64,000 nucleotides of DNA from Paenibacillus sp. FSL K6-3182 (GTDB lineage: Bacteria > Bacillota > Bacilli > Paenibacillales > Paenibacillaceae). This document shows positions 37,255 through 45,383 of this stretch, one piece after another. The translations under genes and the position numbers were made by a program. Location of the stretch: positions 1,538,501 through 1,602,500 of the forward strand of contig NZ_CP150265.1 in assembly GCF_037976325.1 (NCBI RefSeq), written 5' to 3'. Below the pieces are notes generated by a model. That model worked only from the letters and a program-made list of their open reading frames with translations, was not told the DNA's origin and did no database searches. Position 1 is the stretch's first letter, and every line of letters starts with the position of its first letter.

Positions 37255-37676
37255 AGCAAATATTGGTTTTCGTTTTGTTTGCGGGGCTTTTATGCTGGCT
37301 TATGTTTTCACCCATTTATAAGCATGTTCTCATTGTTAGACAAGCTGTTTTGCAGCAGGAGGTTGATTATTTACTGGAAATAGGGGCGAGCGGTACCTAC
37401 GGCTACATTAGCGAGGAAATGCAAGAGCAGTCTAGGCAGCGTATGGCTCGCTTTGGCATGCAGGCTGACAAGATCGAATATAAACTAGCCACAACGAGCG
37501 GTGTCGCAGCTTCAAACCCTAGCGCCCCTGTTGTAAGAGGGACCGGCATTTCGTTGACACTTAGCTACCCGTATGAGGATTTATTTGAAATAGATCGATT
37601 AATTGGTCTGGCACCTCCGCTGCCAGGCGAGCGAATGCGGGCATTTGGAATGAAAATGAGTGAATATTTGCCATAA
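37251..37676 (+). CDS. Single-TM Tad-locus protein, possible minor pilin
   Basis: 141 residues. One hydrophobic N-terminal segment (4-20) followed by a soluble, helix-then-sheet region ('IVRQAVLQQEVDYLLEIGASGTYGYISEEM', 'GISLTLSYPYEDLFEIDR'). The start overlaps the preceding small gene. An N-terminal TM helix followed by a globular domain is the TadE/minor-pilin layout, but no direct similarity was recognised. Confidence 0.6.
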   Translation: MKQILVFVLFAGLLCWLMFSPIYKHVLIVRQAVLQQEVDYLLEIGASGTYGYISEEMQEQSRQRMARFGMQADKIEYKLATTSGVAASNPSAPVVRGTGISLTLSYPYEDLFEIDRLIGLAPPLPGERMRAFGMKMSEYLP

Positions 37677-37697
37677 GGGAAAGAGGTGAATGAATCG

Positions 37698-38183
37698 ATG
37701 TACAAGCTATTGCTTATCGTGTTGATGATGACGGTCTGGATATCGATTCATTTGCTTCAGGTTGAAGAGGAGCTTGCGATGCGCACCTTGTTCCAAAGCA
37801 AGCGAGCGATTAATCGAGCTGCGCATGCAGCTGCACAACAGATTGATCCAGCGGCGCTTGGCAATGGCGTGCTTCGATTATCTCCGGGTGAAGCGGCAGC
37901 GGCAGCTACTTTATATTTACGGGAAAATTTAAGGCTGGATGAACAAGGCATGCCGCTGCCGGAATCATTTCTGAAAGAGCGAGTTGAGGTGCTCGTATTT
38001 GAGATCGTAAATGATGAAAAAACCTTTCCATACCTTTATCGAAATGAAACCTTTGATTATGAGGTAACGCTTAATCGTCCAGGAGTTGTGTTGATTATAC
38101 ATATCGTATATCCGCGAGCGTTTCAAGTGATGGATGCTATTGAATGGGATATTAAGGGGGCGGCGGAGCTGGTAGCAGGTTGA
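37698..38183 (+). CDS. Single-TM Tad-locus protein, TadE/TadG-like in layout
   Basis: 161 residues from the ATG at 37698 (AGAGGTG at 9-nt spacing; a GTG at 37686 is alternative). TM at about 3-22, then 'AMRTLFQSKRAINRAAHAAAQQIDPAAL', which resembles the region after the TM in TadE/TadG-type pseudopilins, and a beta-rich C-terminus ('DYEVTLNRPGVVLIIHIVYPR'). Last gene of the Tad-like run, 21 bp after the preceding gene. Confidence 0.6.
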   Translation: MYKLLLIVLMMTVWISIHLLQVEEELAMRTLFQSKRAINRAAHAAAQQIDPAALGNGVLRLSPGEAAAAATLYLRENLRLDEQGMPLPESFLKERVEVLVFEIVNDEKTFPYLYRNETFDYEVTLNRPGVVLIIHIVYPRAFQVMDAIEWDIKGAAELVAG

Positions 38184-38231
38184 CGAAAATTTGGAAAATT
38201 GGTGTAATAAGAGGAGGGAAATAAATAGGAG

Positions 38232-39467
38232 TTGATTAACGAAGTGATGGATATTAAAGCAGATGTTCCTGCTGAGCTTATCAAACAACGAATAGAGCGA
38301 TTGCAGGACGTTATGAAAGCAGAAAGTATTAATGGTTTTCTTATTACTCAAAATGTAGATCTATATTATTTTTGCGGATCTATGCAAACGGGTTATTTAT
38401 TTATTCCAAGCATTGGGGAACCTACCTTTTATGTACGTCGCAGCGTTCAACGCGCTAAGCTGGAGACGGTCATTCAGGTAGAGGAGCTCGGTGCTTTTCG
38501 TGTTTTTGGAGAAACGCTGGCAAAGAATTATGCGTATTTGTTTAACAAAGGAGAGGAGCTGCGGATAGCCGCCGATCTAGATGTGCTCCCAGCGCAGCTT
38601 TACATCAAGCTGACGGAGCTGCTTGGCACATCGGGACGTTGCGAGCTGATGGATGGCTCAGCTCACATTCGGAGATTGCGAATGATTAAATCTCCATGGG
38701 AAGTAAGCCGAATCGAGGCAGCTGCCGAAGTAGTGGCACAAGCATTAAGCGAGGCGCTGAATGACCTTAAGGAAGGAATCAGCGAGCTTGAATGGATGGC
38801 GCGTGTTGAATATGAGCTTCGCATTCGCGGACATATTGGTTTGATGCGCATGCGCGGCTATAACCAAGAGATAACGACCGGTATGGTTATTTCGGGAGCT
38901 GCAGCAGCGGTACCATCGTATTTTGACGGACCTGCGGGCGGACTTGGTCTTGGCGGGGCATCGCCGCAAAGCGTAAGCAGATCGATCATCAAACGCAATG
39001 AACCTATTTTAATTGATATTGGCTGCTGTGTAGATGGATATGTTATCGATCAGACACGTACAGCCGTAATAGGGAAGCTTTCAGAAACCCTTCACCATGC
39101 CTACAAGGTGTCGGAGTCAGTAATTGCTGATTCTGAGAAACTTATGATTCCTGGCACGCCTTGCGCAAGGCTTTACGAGGCTGCGCTTGAGAGCTGTGCA
39201 GCGGCTAAGCTAACGGATCATTTTATGGGTTATGGTGCGGATCAAGCCAAGTTTCTAGGGCATGGCATTGGGCTTGAAATCGATGAGTGGCCTGTACTGG
39301 CAAAAGGTTTTCAAATGCCTCTGCAGCCCGGCATGGTTATCGCAGTTGAACCGAAATTCACGTTTCCGGGAGAAGGCGTGGTCGGTATTGAGAATAGCTA
39401 TTTAATTACGGAGCAAGGCGCTAGGGCGCTGACTCGTTCCAAGGCGGAGCTCATAATTTTGCCTTAA
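38232..39467 (+). CDS. M24-family (Xaa-Pro-type) metallopeptidase
   Basis: 411 residues from the TTG at 38232; GTG 38244 and ATG 38247 are alternatives, and the start is unsettled because AGGAG directly abuts the TTG. The N-terminal creatinase-like domain (about 15-170) is followed by the pita-bread fold with five metal ligands in order: D in 'LIDIGC', D in 'VIDQTRT', H in 'FLGHGIGLEIDEWP', E in 'VAVEPKF' and E in 'VGIENSY'. Such enzymes remove N-terminal residues before proline in the cytosol, usually with two metal ions. It appears to stand alone. Confidence 0.85.
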   Translation: MINEVMDIKADVPAELIKQRIERLQDVMKAESINGFLITQNVDLYYFCGSMQTGYLFIPSIGEPTFYVRRSVQRAKLETVIQVEELGAFRVFGETLAKNYAYLFNKGEELRIAADLDVLPAQLYIKLTELLGTSGRCELMDGSAHIRRLRMIKSPWEVSRIEAAAEVVAQALSEALNDLKEGISELEWMARVEYELRIRGHIGLMRMRGYNQEITTGMVISGAAAAVPSYFDGPAGGLGLGGASPQSVSRSIIKRNEPILIDIGCCVDGYVIDQTRTAVIGKLSETLHHAYKVSESVIADSEKLMIPGTPCARLYEAALESCAAAKLTDHFMGYGADQAKFLGHGIGLEIDEWPVLAKGFQMPLQPGMVIAVEPKFTFPGEGVVGIENSYLITEQGARALTRSKAELIILP

Positions 39468-39491
39468 CAAATAGAGGGGGAAACGATAGAA

Positions 39492-39971
39492 ATGAATCGA
39501 AAGTTAACGAATCGGCTTCATCGTGATTATATTACGGTTTATCGCATTAGTGAGCTAATTACGAACGGTATTTTTCTCGCTTTAATCATCGCCTATTTTT
39601 CTTGTGCAACGATTTGGGATTGGACGCTAATACCAGGATGGATCGCATTATCCATTTTTGCCATCTCTTTTATTATGTTCACTTGGGTTATTCCAGAAAT
39701 GAAGTATACGCGATTTTCATATGAGCTATTTGACGATGAGCTTGAAATTCAATCAGGTCTTATCTTTTTGAGCAATGTTCTTGTTCCGATGGTACGCGTA
39801 CAGCATGTCGAGCTTGAGAGCGGTCCTCTGATGCGGAAGTATGATCTGGCTAGCGTATCGATAGTTACAGCTGCTACAACCCACCGAATCAGTGGTTTGA
39901 AGCAATCGGAAGCAGAGCAGTTGAAACGTAAAATTGGAATTTTGGCTAAGGTGGATGATCAGGATGAATGA
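39492..39971 (+). CDS. YdbS-like membrane protein with one bPH2 domain
   Basis: 159 residues with GAGGGGG upstream. Two TM segments (about 25-42 and 50-70) precede a bacterial PH (bPH2, DUF304) domain with 'YELFDDELEIQSGLIFLSNVLVPMVRVQHVELESGPLMRKYDLASVSIVTAA'. In Bacillus the ydbS/ydbT pair, which affects sensitivity to certain lantibiotics, is also adjacent. Its end overlaps the next gene by 8 bp. Confidence 0.8.
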   Translation: MNRKLTNRLHRDYITVYRISELITNGIFLALIIAYFSCATIWDWTLIPGWIALSIFAISFIMFTWVIPEMKYTRFSYELFDDELEIQSGLIFLSNVLVPMVRVQHVELESGPLMRKYDLASVSIVTAATTHRISGLKQSEAEQLKRKIGILAKVDDQDE

Positions 39972-41496
39972 TCGCCGTACGCTTCATCCAATTTATATAT
40001 TGTTCGGACTGCTGAACACGATTAAAGGTTTTATTCCTGTTATTTTGATCGGCGTATTGAAAGGCACCAGTTGGACTAATTTGAATTGGTACTGGTATAC
40101 CGGGGCAGCCGTGTTATCTGTCGTATTATTAGTCTTTAGTTTTTTTGAATGGAAGCGTTTCGGTTTCTGGCTGGAAGAGGATCGTATTATCATTCGAAAA
40201 GGCTTGCTGTTCAGGGATGAGAAAACGATCTACTATACACGTATCCACTCCGTTAACGTCGAACAGCCGCTTATACAGCGGATACTCGGGGTTGCTCAAG
40301 TGAAGATCGAGACGCCTGGCGGCAATAAGAAGGCAGATGGGATATTGCCGGCACTCTCTATAAAAGAAGCAAATGACATCCAGTATATGCTTAGAAAACA
40401 AGCATCGTCGATCGTTGTACCGACTGATCTGGCTGCTGAACATATCGCGGTCAATGAACAGGCTGATGAGCAGGTTGTTGTAAAAATAAACAATAAGCCG
40501 CTTACACCGCAAGCTCCGACTGTCGAGGCCAGCACCAAAAAATCGGAGATAACGTTATCGGCTGCGCAGCTTCTTCAAGCAGCTGCGACATCGACTAATT
40601 TTGGTCTCGTAGCGGCGTTTTTGGCGGGTTTGTTTTCTTTTGCAGATGATATTATCAATCAGCTTCTCCCGGATCACTTTTTTGAAACGGTTGTCGAAGA
40701 TTCAACTAGTTTAATGCCAAGCTACATACTCATCGTAATTGTTGTCGTTATTGGAATTGTGCTGGCATGGCTTCTGTCTATTGTTTTGTACGTGCTGAAG
40801 TATAGCGGCTTCTCCATTAAAAGAGATGGCAGGCAAATTGCAGTTTCTTATGGTTTACTTGAGAAAAAATCGTTTGTTTTTGACCCGAAGAAGGTTCAGG
40901 CGGTTATCGTCAACGAAGGACCGCTCCGGCAGGCGATTGGTTATGCGGAAATCCAGCTTCAAATCGTATCATCTGACAAAAAGGAACAGCTTATGCTGCA
41001 TCCTTTTCTGAAGTTTTCCGATATTCAAAAAGTACTCGATGAATTTGTTCCTCAAATGAACATTCCTTCGAGAGCTAAGCTGATCGGTGCGCCAAAACGT
41101 GCCTTCATTTATTACGTTAGAATCGAATTATTGATTACTCTGCTTTTATGTACCGCATTGATCGTATTATTTAAAGCAGATGGGTTATGGTCGCTAATAC
41201 TGTTGCCGCTAGTTATTTTGTGGAGAAAAAGCTGCTATAACGCTGCGGGGGTTCATTTGGGAGAAGGCCAGTTAACGCTTCGCAATCGTTTTTTATCACG
41301 ATCTACTTATATGGTTAGGCGCCCGCAAATTGTAACGATGAGAGTAAGCCGCTCCATTTGGCAGCAGAAAAAAAATCTGTTTGCAATAGCGGTTCGGGTT
41401 CTGGGCAGCCCTTACGAATATCGTGTGAAATCACTCGATCGTGCGGACTTGCAGCCTGTATGGAATTGGTACAGCCGCAGTCATAACAAACAATAG
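39964..41496 (+). CDS. YdbT-like membrane protein with multiple bPH2 domains
   Basis: 510 residues from the ATG at 39964 (AGGTGG at 9-nt spacing). About six TM segments in three pairs (near 10-55, 215-290, 380-425), each followed by a bPH2-type region ('RIIIRKGLLFRDEKTIYYTRIHSVNVEQPLIQRILGVAQVKIETPGG', 'QIAVSYGLLEKKSFVFDPKKVQAVIVNEGPLRQAIGYAEIQLQIV', 'LTLRNRFLSRSTYMVRRPQIVTMRVSRS'). It overlaps the YdbS-like gene by 8 bp and should form a complex with it. A terminator follows. Confidence 0.8.
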   Translation: MNDRRTLHPIYILFGLLNTIKGFIPVILIGVLKGTSWTNLNWYWYTGAAVLSVVLLVFSFFEWKRFGFWLEEDRIIIRKGLLFRDEKTIYYTRIHSVNVEQPLIQRILGVAQVKIETPGGNKKADGILPALSIKEANDIQYMLRKQASSIVVPTDLAAEHIAVNEQADEQVVVKINNKPLTPQAPTVEASTKKSEITLSAAQLLQAAATSTNFGLVAAFLAGLFSFADDIINQLLPDHFFETVVEDSTSLMPSYILIVIVVVIGIVLAWLLSIVLYVLKYSGFSIKRDGRQIAVSYGLLEKKSFVFDPKKVQAVIVNEGPLRQAIGYAEIQLQIVSSDKKEQLMLHPFLKFSDIQKVLDEFVPQMNIPSRAKLIGAPKRAFIYYVRIELLITLLLCTALIVLFKADGLWSLILLPLVILWRKSCYNAAGVHLGEGQLTLRNRFLSRSTYMVRRPQIVTMRVSRSIWQQKKNLFAIAVRVLGSPYEYRVKSLDRADLQPVWNWYSRSHNKQ

Positions 41497-41512
41497 AATA
41501 TGGTTTCCATTC

Positions 41513-41555
41513 AACAGCTGCGGAAGAGCTAGTATTTCCGCAGTTGTTTTATTTT
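41513..41555 (+). terminator. Intrinsic terminator before the sigY operon
   Basis: CAACAGCTGCGGAA pairs with TTCCGCAGTTGTT (one G-U or mismatch), followed by a T-rich run. Confidence 0.8.
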
Positions 41556-41578
41556 AAAAAAATAAATTTAAAAGCAAA

Positions 41579-41604
41579 TGAACGAAATGTGATAGTGAAC
41601 CGTC
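41579..41604 (+). promoter_or_regulatory. Candidate ECF (SigY-type) promoter
   Basis: TGAACG (41579-41584), a 16-bp spacer and CGTC (41601-41604) match the -35/-10 pattern of B. subtilis SigY-dependent promoters as I recall it. It lies 40 bp upstream of the sigY start, consistent with autoregulation. Confidence 0.65.
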
Positions 41605-41643
41605 TAAGCTACAAGTGAATGAAAAAGAGGAGGTTGCGCGCTC

Positions 41644-42177
41644 GTGCATGACGAGACGAAGCTAATTAAGCAAGCAGTTCGCGGCGATTCGCGAGCGCTC
41701 TCGGAACTGCTGCGACAAAATTATTCATTTCTGTATCAATACGCACTTAAAGTAACGATGAACAAAACACGTGCGGAGGATGTCACACAGGAAACGATGC
41801 TGAAAGCGATTGAAAAAATAGCGACCTTTCAGAATAAAGCCAAATTTTCTACTTGGCTTATAACGATAGCATCGAGGCTCGTTGTTGATCGAATTCGGCG
41901 AAACGAGCTTGAAAAGCATTGGGTGCAAGAGGAGCAGTCGCTCAGGTCCATTCGCTACAATACTTTGCAGCGAGGAGATGAATGGCCCGAGGCGCTTCAA
42001 GCATTAGGTGATCTGAATAGCGATACTCGAATACCGGTATTGTTAAAATATTATTACGGCTACTCACAAGAGGAAATCTCCTCGATGCTGGATATCCCAG
42101 TAGGGACAGTAAAATCAAGGCTGCATAATGGGTTAAAGCAGCTGCGGAAGGAGCTAACGGAGCATGAAGAAGCTTAA
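41644..42177 (+). CDS. sigY: ECF sigma factor SigY
   Basis: 177 residues, GTG start with GAGGAGG upstream. Region 2 ('LIKQAVRGDSRALSELLRQNYSFLYQYALKVTMNKTRAEDVTQETMLKAIEKIATFQNKAKFSTWLITIASRLVVDRIRR') and region 4 ('LLKYYYGYSQEEISSMLDIPVGTVKSRLHNGLKQLRKEL') are complete. Downstream gene order equals B. subtilis sigY-yxlCDEFG. A SigY-type promoter precedes it. The next gene overlaps it by 14 bp. Confidence 0.9.
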   Translation: MHDETKLIKQAVRGDSRALSELLRQNYSFLYQYALKVTMNKTRAEDVTQETMLKAIEKIATFQNKAKFSTWLITIASRLVVDRIRRNELEKHWVQEEQSLRSIRYNTLQRGDEWPEALQALGDLNSDTRIPVLLKYYYGYSQEEISSMLDIPVGTVKSRLHNGLKQLRKELTEHEEA

Positions 42178-42502
42178 AGAGGAAACAGAGGATCAGAAGT
42201 GGTTCGATGATCAACTGCAAGAGACATTAAATCGATTTGATGCTATTCATGCACCGCATGTTCCAGAGCTGCAAAGATTCGAGGACATGGTGGATGCGCA
42301 TAAGCAGCAAATGAAAAGAAAGCTATGGAAGGATCTTTTGATTTTTTGGCTGTTAGCTTGTTTAATTTTTGGAATGATGATGTGGATGTTGGATCGTAAC
42401 TTGGTATGGTTCGCTGTGCTTCAAGTGGTCATTGCCGTTGGAAGCATAGGTTTTGTTGGCATAACGTTTGGTCGAAGGAAGGTGCGAACATGGAAGAGCT
42501 GA
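42164..42502 (+). CDS. yxlC: YxlC-like regulator of SigY (DUF5345)
   Basis: 112 residues. A soluble helical N-terminus ('DQKWFDDQLQETLNRFDAIHAPHVPELQRFEDMVDAHKQQMKRKLWKDL') is followed by two TM segments (about 60-75 and 82-100). In B. subtilis YxlC and YxlD act as negative regulators of SigY. The N-terminal helices are a plausible sigma-binding region. It overlaps sigY by 14 bp and yxlD by 13 bp. Confidence 0.75.
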   Translation: MKKLKEETEDQKWFDDQLQETLNRFDAIHAPHVPELQRFEDMVDAHKQQMKRKLWKDLLIFWLLACLIFGMMMWMLDRNLVWFAVLQVVIAVGSIGFVGITFGRRKVRTWKS

Positions 42503-42711
42503 AGATCATACCGATTTGGGGATGGATTTTGCTTATCTCTGTCTTGATCGCACAATCAACGTGGCTATTCATCGATGCTCGTAAAAGGGACAGTATGCCT
42601 TGGTTTTGGGGGTTATGGGGTTTGATTCAGGCGCCGATGCCGCTTCTCTTTTATTTTATTTTTGTGCGGAGCGGATGGTTTCCACGTCGCCGTGGAAAAG
42701 GAAAAGAATAG
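42490..42711 (+). CDS. yxlD: YxlD-like SigY antisigma component
   Basis: 73 residues from the ATG at 42490 (GGAAGG upstream). Two TM segments ('IWGWILLISVLIAQSTWLFI' and 'GLWGLIQAPMPLLFYFIFV') joined by 'DARKRDSMPWFWG', and a basic tail. Matches the second small membrane protein of the sigY operon by size, topology and position. Confidence 0.75.
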   Translation: MEELKIIPIWGWILLISVLIAQSTWLFIDARKRDSMPWFWGLWGLIQAPMPLLFYFIFVRSGWFPRRRGKGKE

Positions 42712-42748
42712 CTTGATCATTTTTAAATCGAACTAGGGGGGCTTTATA

Positions 42749-42958
42749 ATGAATAATCAAATCGAATTATCGGATATATTACCTATCATTGCACCAATAA
42801 TCGTTATTCAATTGATCTTAATGGTGATTGCATTGGTATTGTGCGCTAAGGCGGAGAGTACACGCGGTCCTAAGCTGATGTGGGTTTTAATTATTATATT
42901 TGTAAATATTTTTGGCCCGATCGCCTTCTTTATTGCTGGAAGGAGGAATGAAAGATGA
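42749..42958 (+). CDS. yxlE: YxlE-like PLDc_N domain membrane protein
   Basis: 69 residues, two TM segments ('ILPIIAPIIVIQLILMVIALV' and 'MWVLIIIFVNIFGPIAFFIAG'), ending GRRNER. The pattern fits the PLDc_N domain of YxlE. Its stop overlaps the start of the ATPase gene by 4 bp (ATGA). Confidence 0.75.
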   Translation: MNNQIELSDILPIIAPIIVIQLILMVIALVLCAKAESTRGPKLMWVLIIIFVNIFGPIAFFIAGRRNER

Positions 42959-43905
42959 GCGCATTGCTTCAGGTGAAGGGACTCACAAAAACGTTCGGTA
43001 CAGTTGATGCAGTAGCTGGAATCGATTTTTCGATTGCTACAGGCCACTGTGTTGCCCTTCTAGGACCGAACGGAGCAGGGAAAACGACAACAATTAAGAT
43101 GATTACAGGGCTGCTTAAGCAGACGGCAGGACAAATGGATTTTATGGGATCTGCTCAAGCAGGCAATCATCGTGAATTGATTGGATACTTGCCGCAATCA
43201 CCGTCGTTCTATAATTGGATGACTGGAATGGAATATGTGATATATGCAGGTAGATTATGCGGTCTCAGCGCTGCAGAGGCCAAAAAACGAGCCAAAGAGT
43301 TGCTCGAGCGTGTCGGGATTTCCTCTGCTGCGAAGCGGAGAATAGGCTCCTATTCCGGAGGGATGAAGCAGCGCTTAGGTCTGGCTCAAGCGCTTGTCCA
43401 TCAGCCTAAGCTGCTTGTTATGGATGAGCCAGTTTCAGCGCTTGATCCGATTGGACGCAGAGAGGTGCTTGAATTGCTGCGTGAGCTGAAGCGGGAGACG
43501 ACGGTGCTTTTCTCGACTCATGTTCTGCATGATGCCGAGGAACTGTGTGATGATGTCATTATTATTCGGAATGGGAAAGTTGCGCTGCAAGGAGCGATTG
43601 AGAAGATTCGCAATGAGCATCGCAAACCGATCATTGAGCTTCAGATTGAACGTGATGAAAATTCAGAACGCTGGTTATCTTCTTATGTAGAGCGTATCCA
43701 CCCAGCCCTTACGAATAGCAGCAAAACTAGTCTCTTTCAAGATGTTCAATTGCACAATGGAATTGCACGATTTACTGTAAACGAAGTGGATGCAGCTAGA
43801 CGGAGTTTGCTTGAAGAATTGACGAGAGAACAAGTTAAGGTAAGCAAATTGGAGATTGGTCATTCATCATTGGAGGATTTATTTATGAGGGTGGTGACTG
43901 CATGA
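42955..43905 (+). CDS. yxlF: ABC transporter ATPase YxlF
   Basis: 316 residues. Walker A 'GPNGAGKTT' (about 39-47), Q-loop 'GYLPQSP', signature 'YSGGMKQRLGLAQAL', Walker B 'LLVMDEPVSALDP' and H-loop 'STHVLHDAEE'. The C-terminal 90 residues are typical of ABC-2-type ATPases. It overlaps yxlG by 4 bp and should pair with that permease. Substrate unknown. Confidence 0.9.
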   Translation: MSALLQVKGLTKTFGTVDAVAGIDFSIATGHCVALLGPNGAGKTTTIKMITGLLKQTAGQMDFMGSAQAGNHRELIGYLPQSPSFYNWMTGMEYVIYAGRLCGLSAAEAKKRAKELLERVGISSAAKRRIGSYSGGMKQRLGLAQALVHQPKLLVMDEPVSALDPIGRREVLELLRELKRETTVLFSTHVLHDAEELCDDVIIIRNGKVALQGAIEKIRNEHRKPIIELQIERDENSERWLSSYVERIHPALTNSSKTSLFQDVQLHNGIARFTVNEVDAARRSLLEELTREQVKVSKLEIGHSSLEDLFMRVVTA

Positions 43906-44747
43906 GTACAAAAGAAATGAGTCGTTTACAGACAGTTACTGTTCCATCAGCTGGAACTTCAAGCTTTACTCGATACATGGTTATGGTTCAAAAGGAGCTT
44001 CTCGAACTTATGCGAAGCTTTAAGCTTCTATGGGTGCCATTAGTATTTATATTGCTCGGTATTATGCAGCCGGTATCAACCTATTTCATGCCGGTCATAT
44101 TGGAGAAGGCAGGAAGTTTGCCGGAGGGAACGGTTATCGAAATTCCTACGCCGCTCGGTACTGAGGTTCTTGCACAAACACTGCAGCAATTTGGCACACT
44201 AGGGGTTCTTGTTCTCGTGCTCGTTTGTATGGGGACGGTGTCTGGTGAGCGTATCAACGGCTCAGCATCACTTATTCTTGTAAAGCCGATTTCAGTATTA
44301 TCCTACATCTGCTCCAAATGGACAGCTATCGTTTTACTTACCTGGGGCTCATTTATAGCGGGATATCTTGCTTCTTGGTATTATACAGACTTGTTGATCG
44401 GCGATGCTCCAATGGATAAGGTGTTTAACAGCTTGCTTATCTACGGTTTGTGGCTCACCTTTATAGCAACGATTACGCTCCTTTTCAGCTCGCTGCTTCG
44501 GAGTCCGGCGGCTGCGGCGTTCTCGGCATTAGGGGGAGCTGTCATTTTATCCATTTTGACGGGGCTGTTTCCTAAGGCACTGGGGTGGAGTCCAGGCGCA
44601 TTAAGCGGTTTTGCCTATCAAGCCGCGGTATCAGGTATAGAAAATAATAGTCGATTCGGGTGGTCGATTATAATTACGATATTATGTATTGCAGCGTCTA
44701 TTAGCTTATCAGCAACGGTTCTTCGCAGAAGTTCAGCTGTTGAATAA
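43902..44747 (+). CDS. yxlG: ABC-2-type permease YxlG
   Basis: 281 residues with about six TM segments (near 45-65, 100-125, 140-160, 182-205, 210-230 and 250-272), and the ABC-2 pattern 'FTRYMVMVQKELLELMRSFKLLWVPLVFILLG' at the N-terminus. Last gene of the sigY operon; partner of the YxlF-like ATPase. Confidence 0.85.
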   Translation: MSTKEMSRLQTVTVPSAGTSSFTRYMVMVQKELLELMRSFKLLWVPLVFILLGIMQPVSTYFMPVILEKAGSLPEGTVIEIPTPLGTEVLAQTLQQFGTLGVLVLVLVCMGTVSGERINGSASLILVKPISVLSYICSKWTAIVLLTWGSFIAGYLASWYYTDLLIGDAPMDKVFNSLLIYGLWLTFIATITLLFSSLLRSPAAAAFSALGGAVILSILTGLFPKALGWSPGALSGFAYQAAVSGIENNSRFGWSIIITILCIAASISLSATVLRRSSAVE

Positions 44748-44851
44748 TGTAATTATTCCGTCTATCAACTCTCTTTGATTGGACACCGCTATCATTTTTT
44801 AGTAGGATAGTAGTGAAAGAATCAGCGGCGAAGAAACAGGAGTTGAGGACG

Positions 44852-45235
44852 ATGCTACAGCTAGGCACAAAGGTCGTCATTGTGGCTGACCAATATGAAC
44901 AAAACCTGCCCATCGGGGAACATGGTTATATTATAGCTTACGACCGCAATGCGGATAATGTATTTGATTACGTGCTCAGAGTACCCTCTGCGAATCGTAA
45001 TTTCCTTATTCCTGATGAAGATGTAGAACTTGAAGAGGTACTCATTCAAGATGAGGTTGACCGCATTGAACGTGAGGCTTTAATTGATTTTGCTCTTGCT
45101 ACACATAATGAAGAATTGTTTAAACGAATTATGAACGGCGAAGAAGAAACGGAAGCGGAGCCAGAGAGTACGGCTACGGAGACGCTTAGCCCAGCGGACT
45201 TTATTCGTCAGGTTAATTTAAAGGCTTGGATTTAA
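44852..45235 (+). CDS. Conserved-looking protein of unknown function
   Basis: 127 residues from the ATG at 44852, chosen for CAGGAG at 9-nt spacing. The N-terminal half is a small beta domain ('LGTKVVIVADQYEQNLPIGEHGYIIAYDRNADNVFDYVLRVPSANRNFLIPDEDVE') that recalls KOW/SH3-like barrels; the C-terminal half is acidic and helical ('IEREALIDFALATHNEELFKRIMNGEEETEAEPE'). No signal peptide or TM, so cytosolic. I do not recognise a family. It has its own terminator. Confidence 0.65.
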   Translation: MLQLGTKVVIVADQYEQNLPIGEHGYIIAYDRNADNVFDYVLRVPSANRNFLIPDEDVELEEVLIQDEVDRIEREALIDFALATHNEELFKRIMNGEEETEAEPESTATETLSPADFIRQVNLKAWI

Positions 45236-45254
45236 AAGAATAGCTTGAGCTTTG

Positions 45255-45302
45255 GACTGTCCTGCAAGTCACTTTGGTGACCGCGGAACAGTCTTTTTTT
45301 TG
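45255..45302 (+). terminator. Intrinsic terminator after the unknown gene
   Basis: GACTGTCCTGC pairs with GCGGAACAGTC, with an inner perfect GTCAC-TTTG-GTGAC stem, then T8. Confidence 0.85.
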
Positions 45303-45383
45303 TGCCTAGAATTATAGAGATTTATGTGAGCTTGTGGTGATAAAATGGACGAAATGTTATGAACCGTGGAAGGGGCTGCTGCA

